DNA from: an uncultured Bacillus sp.
GTDB lineage: Bacteria > Bacillota > Bacilli > Bacillales > Cytobacillaceae
Assembly (NCBI GenBank): GCA_937894355.1
Contig: CALCRD010000481.1
Location: 1-15,240 of the forward strand
Length of the DNA stretch: 15,240 bases
Direction: 5' to 3'
Every line of letters starts with the position of its first letter. Positions within the stretch are counted from its first letter, which is position 1. The position numbers and the translations under genes were made by a program. Under the pieces are notes generated by a model that saw nothing but the letters and a program-made list of their open reading frames with translations, was not told the origin of the DNA and searched no databases. This document shows, piece by piece, positions 6,478 to 14,821 of the stretch.

Positions 6478-7710
6478 TTATCTTGTTGGTAATACGGGCA
6501 CATACTCGCCTTGGGCAATTCCCTCTTTTCCGGAAATAATTTCGACGATTCCATCACTTTTGACTAGTGTGGTAATTAGGCCTGATTTACCGATTATCGG
6601 CTCGGCCCACCATTCGCCTTCCTGCTCAAACAGTTTCACGCGGATATAATCAGCCCGGCCTGGGCTTGAGGCAATGTTTTTTGTGATTTTGGCATAGATT
6701 CGATTGGGTAGGTTTTCGCGCTTTTCGCCTCTTAGGTTGCGGAAAATTTGCTCACCGAACAATTGGAAAATGACCATGGCTGAGGCCGGGTGACCTGGTA
6801 ATCCGATTACGGGCTTGCCAGCGGCTACGGCTAAAATCGTCGGTTTTCCCGGTTTGATCGAGATTCCATGAACAAATACCCCAGGGTCACCGAGTGACTG
6901 AATGACTTCGGTCGTGTAGTCCTTGGCCCCAACCGAGCTTCCTCCTGATAAAATCAAGCAGTCTACCTTTTCGAATAATTCTCGGGCTGTCTCGGCAAAC
7001 ACTTGGTACTGATCACGAACAATTCCACCGTAAATCACGTCAATATTCCAAGTTTGCAAGAGCCCGGCTACTGTTAAATAGTTAATATCGCGAATTTGTC
7101 CAATCTCCAAGTTTTTAGTTTGGTAGGGGACAATTTCATCGCCTGAGGAAAGGTAGGCCGCTTTGAGACGACGATAGACCTTTACTTCGGTTATTCCGAG
7201 TGCAGCTAGGGCACCAATTTCTTGGGGGCGAAGCTTTGTCCCAGCGCTAAGAAGCATTTCTCCAGTATTTATGTCCTCACCAGCTCGAATGATGTTTTCT
7301 GCTGGAGCAATTTGCTTGTAGGTGTTTAACAGCCCATCGATGTCTTCGCAATGCTCAATCATGATGACACCATCACTACCAGGGGGGATCATTCCACCGG
7401 TCGGAACATAAATGGCTTGGCCACGTCCTAAAGGTTTACTCGCTTCCTCGCCCATTTTCACTTCGCCGACGACATTCAAGAATCCCGGCATCGTTTCCGA
7501 AGAACCATAGGTGTCCTTGGCACTGACAGCATAACCATCTACCGTCGAGCGATCAAAGCCTGGAACATTTTCAGTCGCGTGCACCGATTCTGCCAGTACA
7601 TAATGGAGTGCTTCTTCGATTGGCCGAATTTCCGTTGCATCGATATGAGAAATTTTTTCATCTATTAAGGAGAATGTTTCCTCAACCGTTTTTACTTTAA
7701 AAAATTCCAT
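6478..7710 (-). CDS. moeA: Molybdopterin molybdenumtransferase MoeA
   Basis: MoeA inserts molybdate into adenylated molybdopterin to give active molybdenum cofactor. The 410-residue protein is full length and has all family motifs: DRSTVDGYAV (53-62), PTGGMIPPGSDGVIMIEH (103-120), RAGED (142-146), SSGDEIV (188-194), SGGSSVGAKDYT (255-266), SIKPGKP (284-290) and GLPGHPASA (303-311). The usual STGDE/PTGNE motif reads SSGDE here, a mild change. The start is ATG 7710. The ribosome binding site is modest (AAAGGGTG about 12 bases upstream, plus AGGGA very close). It lies 37 bases after mobA and 14 bases before the MoeA-PBP fusion, with which it shares the same fold. It acts in the cytosol. Confidence 0.94.
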   Translation of the reverse strand: MEFFKVKTVEETFSLIDEKISHIDATEIRPIEEALHYVLAESVHATENVPGFDRSTVDGYAVSAKDTYGSSETMPGFLNVVGEVKMGEEASKPLGRGQAIYVPTGGMIPPGSDGVIMIEHCEDIDGLLNTYKQIAPAENIIRAGEDINTGEMLLSAGTKLRPQEIGALAALGITEVKVYRRLKAAYLSSGDEIVPYQTKNLEIGQIRDINYLTVAGLLQTWNIDVIYGGIVRDQYQVFAETARELFEKVDCLILSGGSSVGAKDYTTEVIQSLGDPGVFVHGISIKPGKPTILAVAAGKPVIGLPGHPASAMVIFQLFGEQIFRNLRGEKRENLPNRIYAKITKNIASSPGRADYIRVKLFEQEGEWWAEPIIGKSGLITTLVKSDGIVEIISGKEGIAQGEYVPVLPTR

Positions 7711-7747
7711 TATCCCTGTACACCCTTTCTCTGACGATGAAAAGAGG

Positions 7748-8347
7748 CTATTCTAACTTTTCTGCCCATTTTTTTGCATGTTGATATTCATCTGGATAAT
7801 TCATATTAAAAAAAATCAGTTCCAAGTTGCCCGAACTATACTCATTAAGCTCACTCTCTTCAATATAACGAACATTAAATGAATCAAGTACATGCTTAAT
7901 TGCAACATTATCCCCTTTAATACATTTCTCTATTTCTGGCAAAATCCCTTTTTGGTAAACGGAAAAAAGCATTTGTTGCCTCCCATTTATAATTGGAATT
8001 ACTGCATCAAAATCCTTCGATTGCTCAAGAAGAATCCTGCCTAATTTTGCAGAAATGAAGGGCATATCACAGGCGACCACCAAATTCGCCTGGTAGGGGG
8101 TAGCTTTTAGGCCAGCATGAATCCCTGCAAGAGGCCCTCTTCCTGGAAAATCATCTGCCACTGTTTTTATATTTAAAAACCGATATTCTTCAGGTTCATT
8201 TGTTACTAAAATGATTTCATCAACGACCTGCTCTAGCTCATATTTGATTCTTTCAATGTTCGGCTTTTGATTTATTTTAAGGAGGGCCTTATTAGTCCCC
8301 ATCCTACTGGATTTTCCCCCTGATAAAATAATGCCTCCAGCGTTCAT
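7748..8347 (-). CDS. mobA: Molybdenum cofactor guanylyltransferase MobA
   Basis: MobA joins GMP from GTP to molybdenum cofactor to make the bis-molybdopterin guanine dinucleotide form used by formate dehydrogenases of this type. The 199-residue protein has the nucleotidyltransferase signature LSGGKSSRMGTNKALL (8-23), DDFPGRGPLAGIHAGL (65-80) and the metal-binding ACDMPF (92-97, Asp94). I chose ATG 8347, with GGGTG seven bases upstream. GTG 8356 would add only three residues and sits closer to that site. The gene is separated from fdhE by a 119-base spacer made largely of a degenerate hexanucleotide repeat. It looks more AT-rich than the neighbouring moeA genes. Confidence 0.93.
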   Translation of the reverse strand: MNAGGIILSGGKSSRMGTNKALLKINQKPNIERIKYELEQVVDEIILVTNEPEEYRFLNIKTVADDFPGRGPLAGIHAGLKATPYQANLVVACDMPFISAKLGRILLEQSKDFDAVIPIINGRQQMLFSVYQKGILPEIEKCIKGDNVAIKHVLDSFNVRYIEESELNEYSSGNLELIFFNMNYPDEYQHAKKWAEKLE

Positions 8348-8385
8348 GACTAGCACCCACTTTTGTTCGTTAATGACTTTATTCC

Positions 8386-8451
8386 AATAACAATTACAAT
8401 TACAATACCAACAACAATATCAATATTACTATTAATATTAATATCACTACC
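8386..8451. repeat. Degenerate hexanucleotide tandem repeat, 11 units
   Basis: Read on the plus strand, the spacer between mobA and fdhE divides cleanly into eleven six-base units. They run AATAAC, AATTAC (twice), AATACC, AACAAC, AATATC, AATATT, ACTATT, AATATT, AATATC and ACTACC. Because the unit is a multiple of three, the frame that follows the fdhE stop stays open through the array for 38 codons. No start codon is available in that frame, so I treat it as non-coding low-complexity sequence. Confidence 0.75.
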
Positions 8452-8466
8452 GAGTAACTTTTTAAA

Positions 8467-9276
8467 TTAATTTACTTTTTCATTTTCTACAGAAACCTTG
8501 TAGCCCTTTTCTTGAGCAATATAATCCAGATGGATGGAGTTCAAATCAAGTAATGGTGTTGAAGGTTTAGACAGATGTTGTCTGGTATCGATTACTTTTG
8601 TGTACCCCTTACATTTTTCGCAAACATGAATTTGCGAGGAGGCATCACCTTCAATTGTTAAAAATTGAATGGTTTTATGGTCAGTGTTTCCACAATGTGT
8701 ACAAGAAATCTTTTTATCTAACCAGTAGAAAAGACAGCGTGGACAATGAAGCACTTTTTGACCTTGTCCTTCAATCTGACCTAAACGTGCCGGTTCTCCA
8801 CATACAGGGCAACCACAGCCTGGTACACCATGAGTGATTTTTGGTTGAGCCTTGCCAGCCAAAACCTGCAAATATGGGCGGAATAATGTTTCTGCTACAA
8901 ATTGTGGCAACCATTCGTCTAATTTGTGTTCGGAGGCAAATTCACTAAAGTATAAATAGTTCATAGAAAAGGCCTCTTCAAGCATCCGCGCAGCAACAGT
9001 TTCATCCATTACTTCTGATAAAATGGCAAATTGTCCTTCTAAACGGGGGTTGCTATCGATTAAAACTTGCTTCAATTCCTCTAGACACTGTAGGAATAGT
9101 GCAATATTGAAATCAATTTCCGTTAAAGAAGCCAACGGTACACCAGCCTCGATGGTAGCACTATCAAATTTTGGCTTAACAGTTTCAGGATCTATGGCAG
9201 CTTTCCATTGCTCCTGCAGTTTGATAATTTCCTTTTGTAGGTTTAGATATTCTTTTGAAACCACTGATGTTTTCAT
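8467..9276 (-). CDS. fdhE: Formate dehydrogenase accessory protein FdhE
   Basis: FdhE is a cytosolic iron- and zinc-finger-like chaperone that binds the catalytic subunit of respiratory formate dehydrogenases before export. The 269-residue protein has a helical N-terminal half and a C-terminal rubredoxin-like region with four Cys pairs: CGCPVCG (154-160), CPRC (178-181), CTHC (192-195) and CEKC (219-222). The open frame extends 45 codons further upstream, but that part is Lys/Arg-rich, mirrors the terminator hairpin region and overlaps fdnI. ATG 9276 has AGGGGTG eight bases before it and gives the usual N terminus. It lies just after a strong hairpin (9301-9339), so it may be expressed less than fdnGHI. 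Confidence 0.92.
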   Translation of the reverse strand: MKTSVVSKEYLNLQKEIIKLQEQWKAAIDPETVKPKFDSATIEAGVPLASLTEIDFNIALFLQCLEELKQVLIDSNPRLEGQFAILSEVMDETVAARMLEEAFSMNYLYFSEFASEHKLDEWLPQFVAETLFRPYLQVLAGKAQPKITHGVPGCGCPVCGEPARLGQIEGQGQKVLHCPRCLFYWLDKKISCTHCGNTDHKTIQFLTIEGDASSQIHVCEKCKGYTKVIDTRQHLSKPSTPLLDLNSIHLDYIAQEKGYKVSVENEKVN

Positions 9277-9300
9277 CAATCTTACACCCCTATCATTTTT

Positions 9301-9339
9301 AAAAGGAATGGCTGTCCGATTAAGACAGCCATTCCCTTT
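9301..9339 (-). terminator. Terminator-like hairpin inside the operon, between fdnI and fdhE
   Basis: GGAATGGCTGTC (9305-9316) pairs perfectly with GACAGCCATTCC (9324-9335) around a seven-base loop, flanked by AAAA/CTTT. On the minus strand the stem is followed by TTTTAAAAAT, a weak T tract. It is 25 bases after the fdnI stop and only about 25 bases before the fdhE start, so no separate promoter fits in between. It is likely a partial terminator or a 3' stabilising structure. Confidence 0.75.
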
Positions 9340-9364
9340 ATTATTTACAATTTTACTTATCTTA

Positions 9365-10081
9365 TTAAGAACCTGTTTTTTCTTTTTTCTTCTCCCCATG
9401 AATTGGCACATCAGGGAAGTTACCTTTTTTCACTTCTTCATCATACCAGTCACCATAGTGGCTCTTTGCCCACCACGCTGGAACCTTACCTGTAACAACA
9501 CCTTTAAAGCCTGGAGCTGAATTCTTGTGAACAGCTGCCATATAAATATGTCCTACCACAACTGCTGCTGCAAGACCAATACTCAGACTATGGCCGAAAT
9601 ATCCCCATTGTACAGCCCACGCTGGGAAAAATTCTGGGAACCACATGGTGAATCCTGAACAGATGATCACCACTGCTGTTACAATCTGAATCCAAGAATT
9701 AATTTTTTCACCGGCATTAAAGAAGGTTTGCGGAACATGCTTAAACTTGAATCCAAGCATTTCCTTACCTGCTTCTTGGAACCATTCAACATCACGCTTT
9801 TTCCAAGTGAAAATCTCTTTAATCCAACGGAAGAAGCCTTTTGTATCAAAAATCAACCAGATAATCGATGGTGTGACAAACGCTACTGCAAAAATTCTAT
9901 GCAATAAACGAGCGTTTTCTGGTCCTCCAAAAACTGGATAGAGCCAATCAAAGAACTCAGTGTACATTGGCAATGCCGTAATATACAGGATAAAGAATGA
10001 TATGAAATTGACAGCATGGGCAGCAACGAAAGCCTTTGAAAAACGTCTAACTTTAATTTCAGGTTTTTGCTGATTACTCAT
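9365..10081 (-). CDS. fdnI: Formate dehydrogenase-N gamma subunit, diheme cytochrome b
   Basis: This membrane subunit carries two b hemes and passes electrons from the iron-sulfur subunit to quinone. The 238-residue protein has four hydrophobic segments (about 20-40, 62-80, 130-148 and 162-184). Candidate heme ligands His22, His61, His164 and His178 have spacings 39, 103 and 14, very close to the 39, 98 and 14 of E. coli FdnI (from memory). The family motif NAGEKINSW (122-130) is present. The C terminus is charged and cytosolic in type. The start is ATG 10081 with GGAGGTGA six bases upstream, overlapping the end of fdnH by eight bases (ATGAGTAA). GTG 10090 is in frame but worse placed. Confidence 0.93.
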   Translation of the reverse strand: MSNQQKPEIKVRRFSKAFVAAHAVNFISFFILYITALPMYTEFFDWLYPVFGGPENARLLHRIFAVAFVTPSIIWLIFDTKGFFRWIKEIFTWKKRDVEWFQEAGKEMLGFKFKHVPQTFFNAGEKINSWIQIVTAVVIICSGFTMWFPEFFPAWAVQWGYFGHSLSIGLAAAVVVGHIYMAAVHKNSAPGFKGVVTGKVPAWWAKSHYGDWYDEEVKKGNFPDVPIHGEKKKEKTGS

Positions 10082-10901
10082 TGCTATCACCTCCAGCTTC
10101 GCCGTTCTCTTTGTCTTTGTTAAATAATTTGTAAGACAGGAACATTCCTACGACACCCATTGTAGTTGCACCAATCATCATTTTCCCTAGTGGCTGTGCA
10201 TAATCCTTCCAAAGGACAGCAGATGTTGGAACTTTAGGGTTTTCTGGTAAACCATAAACAGAAGGTTTATCCGTTAATACGTAAACAGTGTGCGTACCGC
10301 CTACACCTTGCGGATTGTACACATTGGCGTTCGGGTATTTGTCTTTGATTTGGCTTAAACGTTTTTCAGCCTTCTGGATCATTTCGTCCTTGTTGCCGAA
10401 TTCCATTGCACCTGTATGGCAAGTTGTTACACATGCAGGCTGTAAGCCTTCTTCAATACGATCAGTACACATTGTACATTTTGAAGCTTTGCGGTATTCT
10501 TTGCCTTGTTTGTCTTTGTAAGTTGCCAGTTCAATTACGTCAAACGGACAGTTTTGCACACAATAGCCACAGCCAACACACTTATCATGGTCCACTACTA
10601 CCGTACCAAAATCAGTATAGCTGATGGCGTCTTCTGGACAAACCTTTTCACAGGCTGCATCCGTACAATGGAAGCATGCTGAGTGGCGGAATAACCAGTT
10701 TAAGTTACCTTTAGAATCTTCATGCTCGATAAAATCTAAAACATTCCAAGTATGGGCAGTTACTTTTTTATGAGATTGATAGCTTCCAAGAAAATCCTCT
10801 GGCTCTGCAGGAAGGTCATTCCAGTTCTTACAGGCAACCATACAGGCACGGCAACCGTCACACTTAGTAACATCGACTAATTTAACATACTTTGTAGCCA
10901 T
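10074..10901 (-). CDS. fdnH: Formate dehydrogenase-N beta subunit, four [4Fe-4S] clusters
   Basis: This electron-transfer subunit connects the molybdenum site to cytochrome b. Sixteen cysteines form four cluster motifs: C14/17/20/24, C76/79/84/88, C108/111/114/118 and C142/145/157/161. A single membrane helix near the C terminus (about 239-260, PLGKMMIGATTMGVVGMFLSYKLF) anchors the protein, as in E. coli FdnH. No signal peptide is seen, so it is expected to be exported together with the Tat-bearing alpha subunit. The length of 275 residues is somewhat below that of E. coli FdnH. The start is ATG 10901, overlapping the fdnG stop by one base (TAATG), with AGGAGGG upstream inside the fdnG end. 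Tight coupling to fdnG and fdnI supports a complex. Confidence 0.95.
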   Translation of the reverse strand: MATKYVKLVDVTKCDGCRACMVACKNWNDLPAEPEDFLGSYQSHKKVTAHTWNVLDFIEHEDSKGNLNWLFRHSACFHCTDAACEKVCPEDAISYTDFGTVVVDHDKCVGCGYCVQNCPFDVIELATYKDKQGKEYRKASKCTMCTDRIEEGLQPACVTTCHTGAMEFGNKDEMIQKAEKRLSQIKDKYPNANVYNPQGVGGTHTVYVLTDKPSVYGLPENPKVPTSAVLWKDYAQPLGKMMIGATTMGVVGMFLSYKLFNKDKENGEAGGDSNE

Positions 10902-13882
10902 TATTTCGCCCTCCTAACATCGCAGAGGAATGCTTTATATTCAGGGATATTGGTGTTTGCGTCCCCAATATTTGGTGTTAAGTGGTTAGCTGTTCCACCT
11001 GTTGCAATTCCCTTAAAGCCAAAGTGCCATGGCATACCAACTTGATGAACCTTTTTACCTTTAATCGTAAATGGCTTAAAGCGCTTTGTAATCATAGCAA
11101 ACGCCTTAATTTCACCACGTGCAGATGAAATGAAGATTTCATCCTTGTTTTTAATACCTTTTTCTTTCGCTAATTCTTCACTAATTTCAACAAACATATG
11201 TGGAGCTAGCTCTGATAACCATTCCTGGTTTCGAGTCATGGCACCTGCTTGCCAATGTTCAGACAGACGATAAGTTGTGGCGATAACCGGGAATTCAGAA
11301 GCATCGCCTTGAGTCATAAACTCTTTTTCACCAAACTTGGCAGCTGGGTTCAATTGAACACTTGATAATCCATTAGAAACTGGAGTTTCATATGGCTCAT
11401 AGTGTTCAGGGAACGGACCTTCATTCATCGGGGCGAACAATCCGCCTACTCCAGTAGCAAGCATGATGAATGCATCCTTACCAGTTGGTGAATCAGGTGC
11501 TTTATCTACAACAAAGTCCGGAATGTCTGTGCCGACCCACTTATTCTGGGCAGCATCCCAGTTGATTCCAGGTCGATCTGGCATCCATGGCTTACCATTT
11601 AAATCTGCACCCGCACGATTATATACAACGCGGCGGTTTAATGGCCATGCATAAGACCAGTTCAAGAAGTTTCCAACACCATCATCATCTTTTTTACGAT
11701 CCTTCGCCCGGTTTCCTCTTTCTTCTGTATAGAAACCGCTGTAGACCCAGTTACCGCTACATGTCGAACCATCATCCATTAGTTTCCCAAACGATGCCAC
11801 TTGCTTTTTCGAAGACATTTCGTAGCCATTAATTTCTCTACATACAAGGTCAATATCAATGTGTTCTCCCTCGCCGTAATTCCAAGAAATGGCATTGATT
11901 TGCTCGGCAGCTGGGCCAGAACCATTTTTATAAAGCTCTTTTAATTTTAGCGTTAACAAATGAATGATTTCTAAATCACCCATTGATTCATGTTTCGGTT
12001 CAATCGCTTTCCAGCGATATTGCATCCAACGTCCACTGTTTGATATAGAACCTTCCTTTTCAAACGAAGAACATGCTGGCAAGAAGAATACTTCCGTATC
12101 AATTGATGATGGGTCAGCTCCAGCGTCTTTTTGCCAGAATGCAGACGTTTCTGTTTCCCAAAGGTCAACAGCTACCATCCATTTTAAATTACTAAGAGAT
12201 TCTTGTTCTTTACCGGCATTTGGTCCGCCAACAATTGGGTTGGTTCCGAACATGAATAATCCTTCTATTTCTTTTCTTGACATCGCTTCAAAGATTCTCA
12301 TATGAGAATAGTCTTTTTTCGGCGTCAATTTTGGTAGATAGTTGTATCCAAATTCATTTGCTGCTGTTCCGTTATCGCCATAGTATGCTTTTAACAAACT
12401 AACAAAGAATTTTGGCTTATTAACCCAATATCCTGCTTTTGGAGTCACTCTCTCTAGGAATCCTTTTAATGTTGTATCAGTTGGTGCTGCAGTTGAAACA
12501 TCTAGGTAACCGTTGTTATTTCCATAAAGTAAGGCAAAGTCTGTGGAACCTTGAACGTTAGACTCTCCGCGCATCGCATTGATTCCGCCGCCTTGTAGAC
12601 CAATATTACCTAAGAGCAGCTGCACGATTCCATATGAACGAACGTTTTGTGATCCTACAGTATGCTGAGTTGTACCCATTGCATATAGAATAGTACCGGC
12701 TTTGCCTGGTTTTCCAGTTGCCGCAAATGCCTTTACAACTTTTAAATAGTCTTCTTTTGGTGTACCTGTTACTGAGACAACTGTGTCGATGTCATATCTA
12801 GAATAATGTTTCTTCATTAACTGGAATACACAATTGGGATCTTGAAGAGTGTAATCTCTTACATACTTGCCTTCTGCATCCACTTTGAAGTTCCATTTTG
12901 TTCTATCATAGCTTCTTGTTTTTTCATCGTAACCACTAAAGATTCCATCATCAAATGTGTAGGTATCTTCAACGATTAGACCTGCATTTGTATAGTTAAC
13001 CACATATTCTTCATGGTAAAGCTTATTTTCAAGAATATAGTTAATCATCCCGCCTAAGAAGGCAATATCTGAACCAGAACGAATTGGCGCATAAATATCC
13101 GCTTTACTTGAAGTACGAGTAAAACGTGGGTCAACTGAAATTAATGTTGCTCCATTATCGTGTGCCTTCGTTAGCCATCTAAAACTAATTGGATGGTTTT
13201 CAGCAGGGTTTGCACCCATGATTAATGCACAATCAGTATTTTTTAAATCGATCCAGTGGTTTGTCATTGCTCCACGACCAAGTGTAGGCGCCAGACCGGC
13301 AACCGTTGAACTGTGTCATATTCGAGCCTGGTGTTCGATATAGGTTAATCCTAAACCAGCACGCATCAGCTTACCTAAAAGATAAGTTTCTTCATTATCA
13401 AGAGCTGCGCCACCCAATGTAGCGATAGCTTCTGTTTTGTTAACTGTTATACCATTTTCTTGTGCTACATATGTGCGATCGCGTGTTTCTTTTACTTTTT
13501 CCGCGATTTTTGTAAGGGCCCAATCCCATTCTACTTCTTCCCACTTATTGCTTTTTGGTTTGCGGTACATAGGTTTTTTGACACGACGGTCAGAAGTATA
13601 AAGCTGACGAACAGTCGTCCCTTTACTACAAAGTGTACCTTCGTTGATCGGATGATCCGGGTCACCTTCTGTATAAACGACATCATTATCAGTTGCATAG
13701 ACAAGGATACCGCAACCTACTCCACAGAACGGACAAATCGTTGGCGTCGGTTTTAATGACGCAATTTTGAATTCTTTGGTGCTTGCTTTAGCTTTCTTAT
13801 CATCAAAGCCAAGCTCTACGACAGCCATAGTAACTGCTGTAGCACCAGACAATTTTAAAAACTGTCTTCTTGTAAAATCCAT
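10901..13882 (-). CDS. fdnG: Formate dehydrogenase-N alpha subunit, selenoprotein with in-frame TGA
   Basis: This is the catalytic subunit oxidising formate to CO2, with bis-MGD-bound metal and one [4Fe-4S] cluster. Two open frames, 13882-13319 and 13315-10901, are in the same reading frame and separated only by TGA at 13316-13318. Read as selenocysteine, the product has 993 residues with Sec189. The context EHQARI-U-HSSTVAGLAPT matches FDH-N enzymes, where Sec is followed by the catalytic His (here His190). It has a twin-arginine signal (RRQFLK from residue 5), implying export. Cluster cysteines are 50, 53, 57 and 85. RGAMTNHW and MRGESNVQG lie in the molybdopterin domains, and a C-terminal dinucleotide-binding domain spans about 860-993. 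The start is ATG 13882 with AGAGGGGG upstream. A longer frame to 13972 overlaps fdhD and lacks a signal-like N terminus. Confidence 0.94.
13273..13318 (-). promoter_or_regulatory. Selenocysteine TGA codon and bacterial SECIS hairpin
   Basis: The TGA codon (13318-13316) is followed after 11 bases by GGTTGCCGGTCTGGCGCC (13304-13287). This folds as GCC/GGC and GGT/GCC stems separated by a single bulged U, with apical loop GGUCU. The spacing, the bulged U and the GGUCU loop agree with the SelB-binding SECIS of E. coli fdhF as I remember it. A lower stem is available from UCAA/UUGG and CAC/GUG (13315-13273). Confidence 0.92.
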
Positions 13883-13931
13883 CTTTCTAGCCCCCTCTAC
13901 CTTATGTTTAGAACATATGTTAAACCCTAAA

Positions 13932-14696
13932 TTAATAGGAAGAACCCCCGACTTTACACTCCTGAAGGTCATTAACCACTCTTCCGAATGATGTGTAGGA
14001 AATCGCCATTTTTCCTCGCAAATATCCTACCAACTCGATATTCAAATATTTAGCTAGCTGGACAGCCTGTTTTGTTGCAGCTGTACGCGAGCCAATAATA
14101 CTAAAACCAAATTTCGCAGCCTTGGAAAGCATTTCATAAGAAACTCTCCCCGTTGTTAACAGAATCAGCTTCTGGGGATCTAATTGCTCTCTTAAGGCGT
14201 GACCAATAATTTTATCGACCGCGTTATGACGGCCAATATCCTCTCGGACTACGAAACTACCATCTTCAAGGACGATACAGGCACCATGCATCCCGCCTGA
14301 TTCAATATATAAAGGCGAGCTTTGCGCAAATTGACTTCTTTTTTTTAATAAATAGCTTAACGGATAACTTTGCGACGAAGCCACCTTGTCAAAGTTCTTT
14401 ACATCGGTCATTGAAAAGAAGGTAACTCCTCTTCCACACCCCGCTGTATAATGCTTCGTTTTCGAAAAAAATTTATCTTCATCAAATGCTTCCCTGAGGG
14501 TTACATGAATCGTTGCTTTCTTTTCATTTACCTTCACGGTCAATACATCGTCAATCTTGTCAATTAATCCTTCAGAAAATAAATATCCATAGGCCCAATC
14601 GACTAAATCATAGTTCGTTAATTGAAAAACTGCTATTTCAAAATCATTTACAAACAATGAAATTGGATACTCTTCTGGACAACCTTTTCTTATCAT
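13932..14696 (-). CDS. fdhD: Formate dehydrogenase accessory sulfurtransferase FdhD
   Basis: FdhD passes sulfur from the cysteine desulfurase to the molybdenum cofactor of formate dehydrogenase, a step required for activity. The 254-residue protein has the family landmarks FSEGLIDKIDDV, the loop TAGCGRGVTFFS with Cys87, SGGMHGACIVLEDGSFVVREDIGRHNAVDKIIG, and LLTTGRVSYEMLSKAAKFGFSIIGSRTAATKQAVQLA. The active-site loop has one cysteine (AGCGRG) rather than the CxxC of E. coli FdhD. The start is ATG 14696 with AGGGGTGG six bases upstream. A GTG three codons earlier lies too close to that site. It is the first gene of the operon, 49 bases before fdnG, behind a promoter near 14.87 kb. Confidence 0.94.
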   Translation of the reverse strand: MIRKGCPEEYPISLFVNDFEIAVFQLTNYDLVDWAYGYLFSEGLIDKIDDVLTVKVNEKKATIHVTLREAFDEDKFFSKTKHYTAGCGRGVTFFSMTDVKNFDKVASSQSYPLSYLLKKRSQFAQSSPLYIESGGMHGACIVLEDGSFVVREDIGRHNAVDKIIGHALREQLDPQKLILLTTGRVSYEMLSKAAKFGFSIIGSRTAATKQAVQLAKYLNIELVGYLRGKMAISYTSFGRVVNDLQECKVGGSSY

Positions 14697-14801
14697 AATG
14701 ACCACCCCTTTTTGGTAAAAGATAACCTTTGAGGATATACAGAATCGTTTCCTTGTCCCATTTTAGAGACCTCAACCGAAATAATCCGCGACTTTTATCA
14801 C

Positions 14802-14808
14802 TGTCGAA
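14802..14808 (+). promoter_or_regulatory. Spo0A-box-like heptamer TGTCGAA
   Basis: TGTCGAA matches the core of the Spo0A binding site (TTGTCGAA). It lies about 50 bases downstream of the predicted start of the fdh transcript. Alone it is weak evidence; two more copies lie in the same region. Confidence 0.3.
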
Positions 14809-14821
14809 TCAAGGAAAATCA

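Noticed and set aside
9277..9411. 45-codon upstream extension of fdhE.
   Set aside because: It crosses the hairpin and the end of fdnI, and the residues are unlike FdhE. ATG 9276 has its own good ribosome binding site.
9023..9520. Plus-strand 165-codon open frame antisense to fdhE/fdnI.
   Set aside because: It is a shadow of two well-supported minus-strand genes with no family resemblance of its own.
10901..13267. A separate 788-residue gene starting at the ATG at 13267.
   Set aside because: That Met is internal (GRGAMTNHW), has no ribosome binding site, and the product would lack the [4Fe-4S] cluster and the catalytic residue.
13316..13318. TGA as a nonsense mutation making fdnG a pseudogene.
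   Set aside because: The frame is unchanged, the site is the known Sec position, a SECIS hairpin follows at the right distance, and the rest of the operon is intact.
13883..13972. N-terminal 30-codon extension of fdnG.
   Set aside because: It overlaps fdhD, is unlike the family, and would bury the twin-arginine signal that begins correctly at ATG 13882.
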